64,000 nt of DNA from Trebouxia sp. TZW2008 (taxonomy: Eukaryota > Chlorophyta > Trebouxiophyceae > Trebouxiales > Trebouxiaceae): assembly GCA_002118135.1 (NCBI GenBank), contig BDIU01000246.1, forward strand, positions 222,007-286,006. Direction: 5' to 3'. Made by a program: the position numbers and the translations under genes. Of the stretch, positions 45,231 to 57,275 are shown piece after piece. Under the pieces are notes generated by a model. The model was not told where the DNA came from and made no database searches. It saw only the letters and a program-made list of their open reading frames with translations. Numbering within the stretch: the stretch's first letter is position 1; every line of letters begins with the position of its first letter.

Positions 45231-45982
45231 CTGCTTTGCTTGCATTTCATGCCAATCACGAGCCTTCTTCTTCGAGGTCAGCTCAAGAAACAAGCAGGTT
45301 GCTTTACTATTTTGTTGACCTCTGTACATTTCTGCAGGAGCATTTCTGCCGCTGCCTGTCACATCTGCTTTATTTGTCTTCGTTCATCGTAGTTAGTGTT
45401 GGTGAGTGGACAGATTACGACTGAGCGACGCGTCAGCGTTCCAAATTGCACATCCACGGTCTCATAGCTAGACGAGTTGTGATGCAAAATGAGGATTGCT
45501 GTAGTCAGCAAGATGACAATTTCAGCAGACGGTGTCCTGTTGGTCATGCCGACGGAAAGCGGAATGAACACTCAGGACAGAATAGCAAGAAGATTTTGCA
45601 AGGCTGGCTTGCCAATAGCATTGATATTGATCATGATTCAATGGCCATGACCGTGACTTCTTTACGACAAATGAAAGCGTTATAGAAATGCTGTGCTCGA
45701 CACATCGAGTACACCTACATGCAGAGTTCGAAAAGTAAAGTAGCTGCAGCCTACTGGCCCAGTGCGCTGTTCGCCACAAAACAAATAATAATAAAAGGAC
45801 AAACAATGTGTCAATGATCCAACCACAAGTGCTTGAAGAATACATCTGTTCAAAAGAGTGTCAAAATGTACACCTGTTGTCTGCCACCAAATGCCATTCA
45901 GTACTGCTCTATGATATCTCCAGTGAATCATTGGGATTGTGATCAAGTGCCACTGCTAAAGATGCGGCCCTGATGGTGTCAC
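45231..45982. other. Intergenic between tandem minus-strand genes
   Basis: 750 bp that should hold the hydrolase promoter and the 3' end of the upstream gene. No feature recognised. Confidence 0.4.
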
Positions 45983-48900
45983 TTATTGCTCATCTTTTGG
46001 AAGCCTGCGCAAGATCATACTGCGCAGCTCCCTATTGTCCTCTCTGATGGCTGCCAGCTCTGCTCTCATGGCAGCCAGCATGAGCAGCACTTCTGACATT
46101 GAAGTGTCAGGTGCAGTATCAGATGTTGGAGGCGCCTCATAGGTGTCAGAGGTGCCCTGCATGCATACAAGCCAGACTGAGATTTATTAGATAGGACACA
46201 GGCAATGCACAGGACACATTGGGCACATGAGGACAGCTTTTGCACCATGACATTGTCAATGACACAATTCTCCTGATAAGCTGATGTCACCGGGTTATGA
46301 TGTCCTTGCAGTTCCCACGAGTATCAGACGTGCTACAACACAAATGCCGATTGCCTACAAATCCCCATGAATGCATAGCATATCCCTTTCACTTTGAAAA
46401 TTTCTATGTCAGACATGATGGACACTTCTGTGATGCATACCTGTGTGAGCATAGCAGCAGCACCAATTTGAGTCACAGCTGACACTGCCTTTCCTGAAGC
46501 CTGTGAGCTGTTTGCATGCTCCATGACTATGACAGAAGGTGACCAGGTGCAGCAATCAACGGCAGGCACAAGTCCTGTGCTGGCCGCTGCATTCCTGATA
46601 GCAATGTCAAGCAGCTCCATGTGCATACATCCTGCAGCCGCAACAGCCAGCCTGGCTGCTACAGACTCTCTGAGCGCATTGTGAGTGGGGGCTGTACTGG
46701 TTTCAGTTGCCTCACCCTGCAATAACACAGCAGAGAATTGAGCAACAAGATTGATACACCAAGCAGTAGGATACCAAGCACTGATGCGATTTCTCTATTT
46801 CGACCACATAAGTGTGCGCAACTCTGATCTATGACGTTGTGTTACTCAAACCTAACAAGCCAATTCCAAGCTCAGCACAGCCTCACTTGTGCACATGCGG
46901 TAACAATCTTACAGCATCGAATGTATGCATGATGGTCACAAACCAAAATGAATCGTGCACTGAAGCTCTGCATGAACTGTCAAGCACACACAAAGCATAC
47001 AAACAATATTCAATCAACCCACCTTATCAGCAACAGAAGAAGACCCAAGAGCGTCAAGGGCCAAGGTATTGGTGGCAGCGGTTGCGGCACTGCCATCGGT
47101 TGTGCCACCTCCATCCATGCTCCTGTGCTCTTTGTAGCTGAGTAGTGGGGAGACGGTAGGTAAAGAAGTATGTCCACTCAGGTATGGTACAAGCGCTGTG
47201 CTTGCACCCTTGGTGTCAGTGTTCTGCCACTGAGCATGCAGCATTGCATGAGCTGCAGCTATGCTTGCAAGCTGCCAGAAAACAGACAGCTGCAGCTGTC
47301 CATTCAGGTGCATAGTTGCAGGTACAGCAACAACTGAGCTGTCTTTGATGTAACAGCTCCAGTCGTAAGCCACCATGAGGGCTGTACTATCCCTGCTGCT
47401 GCTGCTGCTGCTACTGATGGTGCCGCTGCCAAGAACTGTACTGAATTGGCTGAGCATGGCGAGTGACGGCAGAGGCGTAATGCGCATGGTTGATGGAGCT
47501 GCTGAACTGACCACAGCCTGAAGAGGAGGAAGAGCCAACTGGCCTCCCATCCATGAGCCGTGCTCACATGCTATCACTGCTGGCCCTAGCGCCGAGCTAA
47601 ACCTGCTACGGATGTCAGCTGTCTGGTCCAAATAGTCCACAATTACTGACCCATATGCGCTTGCTTGCGTCGTGAAAGCGATGATGGTAATGGGGTGGAT
47701 GGTGGAATGCATGGGGATGAGCGGCCAAGTGCCATCTGTCAGCATGCTGCTCAAACTGAATGGCAGGCCTCCTTGCAATGACAAGCTCTCTGGTAGGCTT
47801 GCCAGCTCTTGAGGGAAGTTGATGTACTGGAGCATGCTGATAGGGGCACCAACTGCGCTAATAACAGCCAGATGCTGCCAAGGGAAGATGTCCAGGCAGC
47901 CAGTGGTGGAGATGATGGTGGTCGTAATGGATTTGAAGTCATCAGCTGCTACAGACACAACCTGCACAAGACAAATACAGATGTCAATTTTGACATTCTG
48001 ATGCACTCAGCGTGTCGCTGCAAGGCGTACGGGAATCTGTGAAAACCCTTGAACATGGACGAAATCATCTTGAAGCAACTTTGACATTTCCAATACAAGT
48101 GAGCTCAGCTCAAGATTGCTATCATGCGACATACAAGGCTATCATCCAACGCACAAGGGTGCAACAACGCACTCAGCGAACTTTGCGCAGCGTAACACCA
48201 TGATGCAATGCCTTACCTGGCTGTGCTGGTGTATTTGGTGATTTTCATTTCTCTGACTTGTACAGCATGGTCAAAGTCAAATTTATGACTGCACTTTTAA
48301 GACAGAATGAGGCCTTTCTGCAAGAATGAGGCCACTCTGCGTATGACTGCTCACCTGCTGGATGAAAGTCAGCTGATAGGTGTGCACTGCTGTTGGCTGA
48401 GCTGCCAAGGTGCCAGCCTCACTCAGGGGTGATACAGGCACCAGCATTGCAACTGACATCCAGGCACCATCACTGGCAGGCCCAAAGGAAGCCACACGGA
48501 ACGCAGCCAAATCTCCTGAGTATGATTGTTGATCTGACACTGTTGGGATCAGTGCACCTGCGGATCAACAGCAGCAGACATTGGAACTTGCTGCTGCATC
48601 GGTTCATATTGTATAGATGACTTGTTGCTGCATTGCCAAGTATGGTGCACAAGTCTCTGTATATACTCACAGCAACATAAGTGAATCAGCTGCAGACACA
48701 TACTTTGTGTGCCTGATCTTCAGGATCCCAAGCTCTTGCTGCTGTAGTTTGTATAGCTGATGCATTCAAAAAAGGTCTTTCAAAACTTGCAGTATGTAGT
48801 GGTCAAAACACAAGAGATTGAGGCAAGCATCAACATAGGTTTCATCTGCATTGCAATCAAACGCCTGCATGGACTGAAAGCGAATGAATGCAGACGGCTT

Positions 48901-51900
48901 ACCTGTCCCAATGAACACTGGCTGCAGCAAGGAGTAACCGTGTGCTTGCGCAATGCCAGGCGTGACATCATCCACATTTGCCGGCGCGTATGTGCTGCCA
49001 GGCTCTGTGGACTCCATCAGCTCTGTCACTGTCGCATCTGCCGCATCAACACTGCACTCCCTCACTGCTGCATTGCTGTTACAGGACTCATCAGCCTCAG
49101 AGGCCCATGCTGTTGCTGCCACTGCCACAGCGTCACCAACAGAGCACTCCCCTACTGACACAGTCTCATCACAGGTGTGATCAGCCCAAAATGCCCATGC
49201 TGTCGTAGGCTGACCTAATTTATCTATGACACTGCTGCACTGGCTGATGTGGGAGCTGCCAATACCCGACTCAACTGCTGCAAAGGCTGCATTGGGAACC
49301 TCCAAGTCTGTGGTAGCTGCAGTGCTTTGAAGGATGAAGCTGCTATCTATGCCCGCCACTGACTCTTTGACAGCGTCTGTCAACATGGCCGCACTCTCAG
49401 TAGCACCAGCATCTGCCTGTGAGTCACTCTGCAGTGGTATAGCTGCAGTAGGCTGTGCCGAATTAGGACCCACCGCCTCCGGAATGATGACGTCACTGCC
49501 CTCAGGGGTCATGTGCCTGGCAGAGTCAGAACCCTGCACGGCTGTAGGGTTTGAATGAGCAGCCATAGCTGCTGCTAAAGCAGACTGAGCCTGCAGGGCT
49601 GCTGCTATTACAGACATCTCGGCTGCAACTGCAGCTTCATCAGCGGCTGCACTGGCTGCACTCGCATGGTCTGATGCTGCTTCAATGGCCACAGCTGTGG
49701 GAGGCTCAGACTGGCTGCCAGCTGTGGCCGCCAGCTGAATCTCCGCACTGCATGCTGACTCATGGCTGCCACCTGCCATGCCTGTGTCTGTGTCAGACTG
49801 GGCTTCAGCTGCATTGCCTTCTGCCACAGCTGCAGCCGCGGGGCTGGCTGCGTTGATATCAATGTGCCCGGGCTCCAGCCAATGGTCAGCAGCCACAGCT
49901 GTGGTGTCAGGTACTGTTGCTGTCTCGGCTGCCACTGCGCCCATCACAAAGTCCTGGACTGACGGCATTGTGCACACTGGAGTGCTTGCCACAGCTGTGG
50001 TACCGCCAGCATCCAATGTCACATCACCAGCTGAGCCAGAGCCAGCAGCAATGGCGTCAGGAGCTGTGTCAGCGCCAACAGTGGCCACCGGTGATGGTTG
50101 ATCTGACTGAGACCCCTGCTCAACAGCTACAGTAGCTGCTGATGCATCAGGCTCTGCCCACAGATGCTGGTCCTCTGTATCTGCCCACCACACAGGATTA
50201 CCGCCTTTGGCTGAAACTTGGCCAACGCCAAACCCATCTGAGGTGACTGAGTCTAGGGGTGGTGACATGGTGGCCATGGGTACAACCTTGGACTGGCCAA
50301 AGACATGAGGGATTAAAGTCCAGCCAGCCAACAGCCCAATGATAATAATGAAGAATGTGGACAGGATAGCCAGCATGACCTTCCAGGCAGAAGAGTGGCG
50401 CTCCTTGCCTTGACCTGAACATAACAGGAGGTGGTGTCAGGCGCTGCATGCACTGTGCTAAGGCTGTGTGCGACATCAAACAACGCAGGCAGTGGCAGTT
50501 TCAGCAGCTGTTGCTTGATTCCAGCAAGGATTGATAAACTGACTGCATATTGCAAGCATAATGGCTGTGACTATGGCCTAATGTCAGCAGTTCAGCCAGA
50601 TTGCACTGATTGTTCTTAAAATGCAGATGAAGCTCAACAAGCGTGAAGATCAGTGCAATGCAGCTTTGTGCCAAATGCAAATTCTCTGTCTTGTGGGAGA
50701 TATGAGGATGAATGCCTGCACTGTTTGGTGCACTGTCTGCAATTGCATGACATGCACGCAACCTCAGCAAGTACAGACAGTTCAGTCTGTCAAGGCTCAG
50801 ACCCCGCAGCAATGTATCAAATGATATGTGCATGATGGTGCAGACCCTACGCTGCACCCAAAGTCACAACTGTTACCCATAGAACACCACTTTTGTTGGT
50901 CACTGCTTGCTAACAGCAAGATCATGAAAACAGTTTTGTCTGCTTGCATAGCCACCGCTAACAAGCGATACCTCATTGAAGAGACATATGTCTATAGATA
51001 GATGTCCTGCGTCATATGTCTGCCGCAGGACTGGACATGGACCATACAAAAGATGCACTCACACCTAGCAGGGTCACAAAACCTCACTAGCCAGCATGCA
51101 ATGACAAATCTCTCGTGATATGTGACTCACTTTGCGTAGGCTGTGGCCGCACTGCTCTGTCCCGCCAGTCAGCTGTGGCCACCACACTCTTGGGCCCCTC
51201 AGTTTCTACCTTGTCAGCAGCCTGGGCAGCAGTGGCCACTGCTACTGCCAGATCATCAGTCTTGCTGGCTCCTAACGGCAAAGCAGGTACTGCTGCTGAG
51301 CCATAGGGGTGCTGGGTTGCCATCTCTGACCCATATGCAGGCTGTGTGACATTTGGGACCATTCCTGAGCGTAAAGCAGGGATTGTGGCCGACCCATTGG
51401 CAGGCAAGCTCTCAGCACTGCTAGCCATCTCAACTTTGCCTGCAGTTGTAGCAGGCAATATCGGAATGTCTTGAAGTGTGAACCAAGACATGATTACTGG
51501 CAACTTGTGACTGCTCATGATTGATAGACAGGGATAGCTGCCAATCCGTTGGTAGGCAAGCTCTCAGCATTGCTGGTCAGCATGGCCTTGCCTGCAGTCA
51601 TAACATAGCATATCAGAATACTCTGTTGAGCCATCAGGGTTCAGGATTGCCGCTTCTGCATTGTAACCCAACTGGGCTGCTCTTGGAACTGCTCCTGAGC
51701 GTAGAGCAGGAATGATTGGCAGCCCATCAGCAGGAAAGGTCTCAGCATTGCTTGCCAGCCTGACTTTGTCTGCATTTGCATATGTAATGTCAGCATGTCA
51801 TTGCAACATTACAGTGTTTGTTTGGTGGCACAGAACACGGCTTCCACCCACCGGATTGTTTACAAGCACAGAGTGCATTATAGAAGCCAAAGGCCTATGC

Positions 51901-54367
51901 ACATGTGCATGTGCAGCGCACAAGCATGAAGATATGTAAGGGAAAGCAGAATGTTGTGTCTGCCTATGCATGTGTGCGTGCGCAGCACGTATGTGTAAAG
52001 ATGTGAAACAGATGGGCAAAATATTTGGTCTGCTGCAACTGTCTCAGGCATGTGCGCAGATCCTTGCGCATTGAAGTATCAGCTACGCACTGGGTCGCAA
52101 AGGTGGTGTGTAAACACCAGCTAAGATGGACTGAGTTTCTTCTGCCAAGAGCAAGGCTGTTCACTCACAATAGACATTTTACCTGGAAGCGGCTGACACA
52201 TGTCACTCACAACAGCACACAGCTGCATGCAACTGCTGTGTTCTGCTGTTTGAGCAGTCACCATCAGCAAATGCACATATTGCATTGCAGCACTGCAAAT
52301 CATGGCAATGTTCTAGGCCTGCCTGCCAAGTGCCAACTGCTGATGCTTGCCATCAGTAACTGTCAATCAGACAAATTGGAGAGTACAGTGATTTGTCACA
52401 ATGCAGTTCCTTACCAGCTGGCGAGAAGGCAGAGGGGCCTTCGCTCTTGGTGCAAAGCTGGTTCCTGGAGTTGGCTGCAGCCATCCTGTTCTCCCTGTAT
52501 TCCTGATCTTGATTTGCTCTGGCTGCCATATAACAATTTGCCTTCTTCTTCATGGCATCATCCCATATATTCACCTGTACGGCCATAGCAAACATCAATC
52601 ATCTGACATTTGGCTAGCTGTTGGCCAGAAGCTTCAAAGCTGCTAATGCTGCAAGCTGACAGCAGGAGCTCAACCTGCAGACAATTACAAGTGAAGCGTT
52701 CAGCAAGGGGTAAAGTGGACATGTCTCAATGGCAAACAAGTGTGGGAGCAGAGATTGAGCGCTCTCAATGTTGCCCAATGTCAGTACCAACAGCAATCTC
52801 TTGTCATATTTTTGTGAATCTCTTGTCATGCATGACATGCTTGCATCAGAGCACTTGCTGCTTTTGGATGCATGCCAATTGAGCCAAGCTACTGAAACAT
52901 GGAACACTGAGCCAAGCTACTGAAACATGGAACACTTGCAGTTCAATAGATTATTACCTGAGACCAATGTCATGCATGTGTTTCACCAGCAATGCAAATG
53001 GCGTAGGCATACCAGGGCCAGAAAGGATGAGCCATACAGCTCAACGAGGAAGACAAGCTTGTCTTCCCTGGTGCTTCCCTCTGTGAAGAAAAGGCTCCAC
53101 TCTCTGAGCTTTGCCTTGGGCTCGGTTCCATCGCAAGCCTGGAACACGTCAAGCATGCGTGCCATGCGGGTGGTACATCTCTGCAAAGAAAGCCAAAGCG
53201 GCAATGTGCAGCCTGAAAGCTTGTTTCAACAAACCCAGCCAAAGGCACAGCAGTCAAGAATTGCACCAATGGACAGTTCTGCACAACAGCAGAAGAGTTA
53301 CGAGCTGTCTCGACGCAGAGACATATGCAACCAATGGACAGCAGCCTCCTTTTCCATAGCATGGCAAGTGGCTGCTAGCACAGCAAGACACAAAGCAGTC
53401 ATTTCAATGAACTCAACCCATTTTCAATTGATGCACATGTATGTCACTGTACATGCATCACTTCACACATGTCACTGTACATGCGTCACTGCACACATGT
53501 CACTGCACATACATCGTTGCACATACTTCATTATACATCTGTCACTGCACACACAACACTACACATACATCATTACACACACATCGCTGCCCACACATCA
53601 TTGCACACACGTCATGCAGGTAGTCTTGCTTTGGCACTGATGCAACACTGTCACAAAACCAGACCCTGCCACAAACCCAGAGGATGCTCAGCCAGTGCAA
53701 GGCCTACCTTCGGGAGCGCGTGTGGCTTGATGATTTCTTGGACAAAGTGATCCCATATCTGTGGCTGGATGCTCAGCCACAGTGCATGTGGAGAAGTAGT
53801 TGGCATCTGCAAACACAGTCCACCTTTGAGCTGAAAGCTGGCAGTATAAGGCGCTGCACTGCTTGCTGGTAATTTTGCCAAAATTATGTGGCTGACATAC
53901 TCAAATAATCGCCTTCAGGATGTCAAGAAGCATCAACTGGGTTTGCGCTTTACAGTAATTTCTTGATGTAAGGACACTCAATATAAGGACATTCTCGATG
54001 TAAGGACAATGCAACTGGAAACCAAGCACTGCATTCTGACTACAGTGGTACTTCTGAGTAACGACAATTCGCTTGAAGAAAACTCTTCTTGGTGACCAAT
54101 GAAGTCGTTCTAAAGAGACTGTACTGTACAATAATGTTGAGAAGGTTGTGTTCAGGGTACAGTATCTGCTAACCTCTGCCCGCTTCAGCCACAGTCTTTC
54201 CCTCTTCCCCCAAGGGTGAGCAGTAGTCAGGTCTCTGGTGTTCACAGGGTTGACTGCAAGAGTGGCTTCGCCGCTCTCCAGCATGAGCCACGTCAGCTTC
54301 TGCGGCGGTCTGCCCGTTCCTGCAGGCGGTTTTGTCACTGATGTCCTGACGCAGCTATGTCTTGATG
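45983..54367 (-). CDS. Very large Ala/Ser-rich single-pass membrane protein of unknown function (5' end unresolved)
   Basis: I do not recognise the family. Ten exons join with matching phases: 54367-54174, 53806-53708, 53180-53013, 52574-52415, 51439-51131, 50414-48903, 48557-48355, 47961-47023, 46716-46441, 46156-45983, giving at least 1344 residues. The first exon listed starts in mid-codon, so one or more exons lie upstream, probably within 54370-54680. The N-terminal 310 residues are mixed charge (for example EGSTREDKLVFLVELYGSSF). One strong membrane segment follows (MLAILSTFFIIIIGLLAGW, about residue 325). Then come about 480 residues of Ala/Ser/Thr/Asp-rich low complexity, a more ordered Leu/Ser/Thr-rich part of about 470 residues, and a short C-terminal coiled coil (LAAMRAELAAIREDNREL). 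Topology suggests a scaffold or surface protein, but that is a guess. Confidence 0.65.
51525..51800 (-). repeat. Exon-echo array of exon 51439-51131 (two decoys)
   Basis: Copies at about 51530-51610 and 51625-51785 repeat the exon start and acceptor (plus-strand core GGCAAGCTCTCAGCA and GCCTGCAG; more distant copy CATTGCTTGCCAGCCTGAC). They lie upstream in transcript sense. Confidence 0.8.
53432..53615. repeat. 12-mer-like tandem repeat (CATCACTGCACA type)
   Basis: About 14 degenerate units of 10-14 bp lie in the intron between exons 53806-53708 and 53180-53013. Low complexity. Confidence 0.85.
53953..54126. mobile_element. MITE copy 3, TA-flanked, 174 bp
   Basis: Same element as 25595-25768, same orientation, ends CAGTAATTTC and eroded complement, flanked by TA at both sides. 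Interior TAAGGACA repeats and GGTGACCAAT are shared. It lies in an intron of the large membrane-protein gene. Confidence 0.82.
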
Positions 54368-55355
54368 CTGAAACACAACAAACACTACGCAAGCTCATCA
54401 CTTCAAAATACAATGCAACAAGGCAACAAACTTCAGCAATACCCGGTAACAACAATCAATCCTGCGCTGCAGAGCAGACCTCACCTTACTGCTCTACTGC
54501 AGAGAATGTTGAAACGCGGTCTTGGCTGCTGAACTCAGCGTCTTGATGCGCAGATTCCGCAGGTTTTTTGGATCGCAGTAGGGCCAGAAGCAGTTTCATT
54601 GTCAGCATCGTGCGCGCTGTCAGTACCAATATTGCTGAATCTGTGTTGTCTGCAAAGTGCGGACGGCACTTGCCATGGCGAAGATGAAGAGGTAGGTTTG
54701 CGAATGACTAAGGCACCAGCTCTTTGCGAAATTGTTTCGAAGCATTTCGTCAGGCATCACTTTCTTGCTGCATAATGCAGCCGAGATTTGCTAGCACCCC
54801 GATGTTCACGATCCAACTGCTGTGGTCGCTTGCGGTTACAGAGACCGTGTCGGCGATGCCGCCGAACGCGCTGAGCGACTCCATTTCACCTATCTCGCAG
54901 CAGTCTCTGCAGGATGGTCCAGCATTTTGTCACGGGCACGAATGCCCACCTTTCTCAGTGCAGAACGTTACCAGTCGATACCAGCTTCGCAATTACAGTG
55001 TAGGTAAGATACCCTGTGGCTGGCGCTCGTTTGCTCACCCGTATCATTCGTGCACATCCCGCCTTGCACTCCGCCCTCAGCTTGTTCGGCACGCCCATAT
55101 TACGCCTTTCCTCTTTGATTGTTTGCACAGACCTCTGCGTGCCAGTGCAGACGCTTCTGACACCTTCAAGCTGTCGGGCTCATAAGTTGCGATGCCGATG
55201 CAGCTAAGTTCGTTCAAACGGCAGTCGAGGGAAGCGTTGCGCCGGCTATAGCAAAAGGAATCACAGTATGTTGCACAGACAATCCACCGTCCATAGTCTA
55301 CAGTATGCTTCAAGATTTATCCTGATTGAGTGCTGCAGAAGCTGTACCAAAATAG
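54368..55355. other. Unresolved 5' region of the large membrane-protein gene
   Basis: A minus-strand Met frame at about 54603 (MKLLLALLRSKKPAE) might be the first exon but no donor of the required phase joins it to 54367. Remainder: nothing supportable. Confidence 0.3.
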
Positions 55356-55454
55356 ATGACCTCCCCTGTCGTCATCCTTGAACATTCAAAAGATGGCTTT
55401 AAGTCAGCTGAGAATAATCGCAGCATTGCCTTCTACTTGCCGCAACACTTTCAG
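55356..55454 (+). CDS. Probable first exon of an unrecognised plus-strand gene
   Basis: 33 codons from an ATG (MTSPVVILEHSKDGF to the end FYLPQHFQ) end in a consensus donor, CAG then GTAAGC. Downstream frames that could continue it include LHYVTTSLDPFCADGAY near 55560-55615 and FFMDGAPASKDGIVEIV near 55690-55770, but I cannot join them with correct phases. It could be a real gene with several short exons or a chance frame with a good donor. Confidence 0.3.
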
Positions 55455-55997
55455 GTAAGCTTCTTCACTCAGACCATTTGAACTTCAAGTCATGACATTC
55501 TCTATGCCACGCAGGATGAATATGCCTGCAGTGATAAACACTACTAGCTCATGCACTTTCAGCTGCACTATGTTACGACTTCGCTGGACCCATTTTGCGC
55601 TGACGGAGCATACTAATGGCAGAGTGGCTTGTCAAACATTTCATTCTGTACTGATCTGGTCTTCTTTGTTGCAAATGCACTTGTACAATCTATTTTTTAT
55701 GGATGGGGCGCCTGCATCAAAGGATGGCATTGTGGAGATCGTCCAGTATCCTGCTTCTTCTATATATGTCAAGGTACTGTTTCAAGATGCCTGCCTTGTG
55801 ATATGCTTTTGCTGACATGCGCTCAGCACATAACCAGTGCCGATGGTTGTTGCTGCTACCATGTAAATGCTGCACTATAAGTGCCTGTTGATGTTGCTGA
55901 GGCAAGGCCTACTTGTTAAAAGACTGCAAAGGAATTGAGCAGAGTTTGAGAAAAGTGGGTGGCCCTAGTGGCTGCATCATAAGCAGCTGGTTATTGG

Positions 55998-56322
55998 TGT
56001 AGCAGGGTGAGGAATTAGCCCCTCGCCATCTAGCTAGCAATGGTTTTAATCCCATACGCGCTCTGTAACAATGGTTTCGAGAGCCTAGCACGGCTCCCTC
56101 TCACGCGAGGGGTCGTGGGTTCGAATCGCTTCCGCACGGGATTTCGCTGCATTTCACTCTTGAGGACGCCTTTGCGGTGGGGCGCACCTGACGCTGTTTC
56201 GCAGCAGAGTTGTTACGCTGGCTCTGTACTTGGTGGGGGGAAATGTAGCAGTGTGAGGAATTAGCACCTCGCCATCTAGCTAGCAATGCTTTTAATCCCA
56301 TACGCGCTCTGTAACAATTGGG
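55998..56322. repeat. Direct-repeat-bounded element with a tRNA-like B-box
   Basis: A 75-bp sequence at 55998-56075 recurs at 56246-56322 in direct orientation with few changes (GAGGAATTAGC.CCTCGCCATC). Between them is GGGTTCGAATCGC, which resembles a tRNA T-loop / pol III B-box, but the surrounding stems do not fold into a tRNA. A SINE-like relic is possible. Confidence 0.45.
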
Positions 56323-57275
56323 CACAGCAACAGTGCAAGCATTATCAGCAGCAGGCCATCGCGTCCCACCAGCAATGCAAGCATTACAAGCCGCAGCTTA
56401 TCAGGGCACAGCAACAATGCAAAGATTGCACTGCTCGGTGCTGCAGGCGTTCAGCGGTTTTGGCACAAATGCACAGGAAATGGCTCAGGCTCTGCGTCAA
56501 GATCTCATTGTGGATAATTTGCTGTTTGAAGATGGCATTTTTTCTTATGCTGTATATGACCCACCGACAACACACTGGAACAGACATAGTAAGATCTGGG
56601 TCAGAAAGCCAGCCTCCTGAAGACTCTTTAGTGATCAGAGCTCCAGCAGTAGGAAAACCATTAACATGCTTCAAGTATGCAGCAGCGTTGTAGGCATAGA
56701 ATGCGGAAAGCATTCAGAGCATGCACGCACTTTGGAAACATGATTGCAGCTGCCTTTAAGCACGTGCAGCAAATACTGCCTTTTTCTCTCTCTTTTGAGC
56801 TCTTCTCATTGACCAACATTGCTTATGTTGCCGACTGAGCCATCTGCAGCTGCTGAGACCTGAGGAGAAAGCATGTTGGACAAAAGTCCGAAGCATATAT
56901 GATAACACCACCCTCTGATGATCCCCTGTTCATCTGCTGTTGGGCTGGTCGCGCTGTCTCCTTGCTGGACAAATGCTGCAGCACAGCCAGCTTTGCTTGC
57001 CTGCTTGCGTTATCAAATGCTGGCTGTGGCAACATGCTTGCAAGGACTGCCGTGGAACAGCGCCTCTGATGTTACAACAAGATGCATCGACCTCTCCTTC
57101 TGATGCGCATGGCATTGGTTGCAAAACGGTATGTAGGCCATGATTGAAGCAGGACAACTCATGCATGCCACAGGTGGTGTGCCAAATAATGATGATTAAA
57201 AATGCAACTTTTATTGCAAACGACAACGGCGAAATTTTTGCGAGCAACGTTGACGCCTGGCAGATCGCAGCGAAC
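56323..57275. other. Upstream region of EF-Tu gene
   Basis: An open plus-strand frame at 56318-56620 (GTATVQALSAAGHRVPPAMQ to EDGIFSYAVYD) looks protein-like but has no start or splice context I can defend. Nothing else seen. Confidence 0.3.

Noticed and set aside
49334..50101. Several plus-strand open frames rich in Pro/Leu/Ala
   Set aside because: They are antisense shadows of the 1512-nt Ala/Ser-rich exon on the minus strand.
51440..51518. ATG at 51491 or 51518 as the start of the large membrane-protein gene
   Set aside because: An acceptor at 51440 joins in phase to exon 52574-52415, and the upstream echo copies share that acceptor, not the ATG.
56090..56140. Possible tRNA gene because of a GGTTCGAATC motif
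   Set aside because: The acceptor, D and T stems do not pair; only the loop motif is present.
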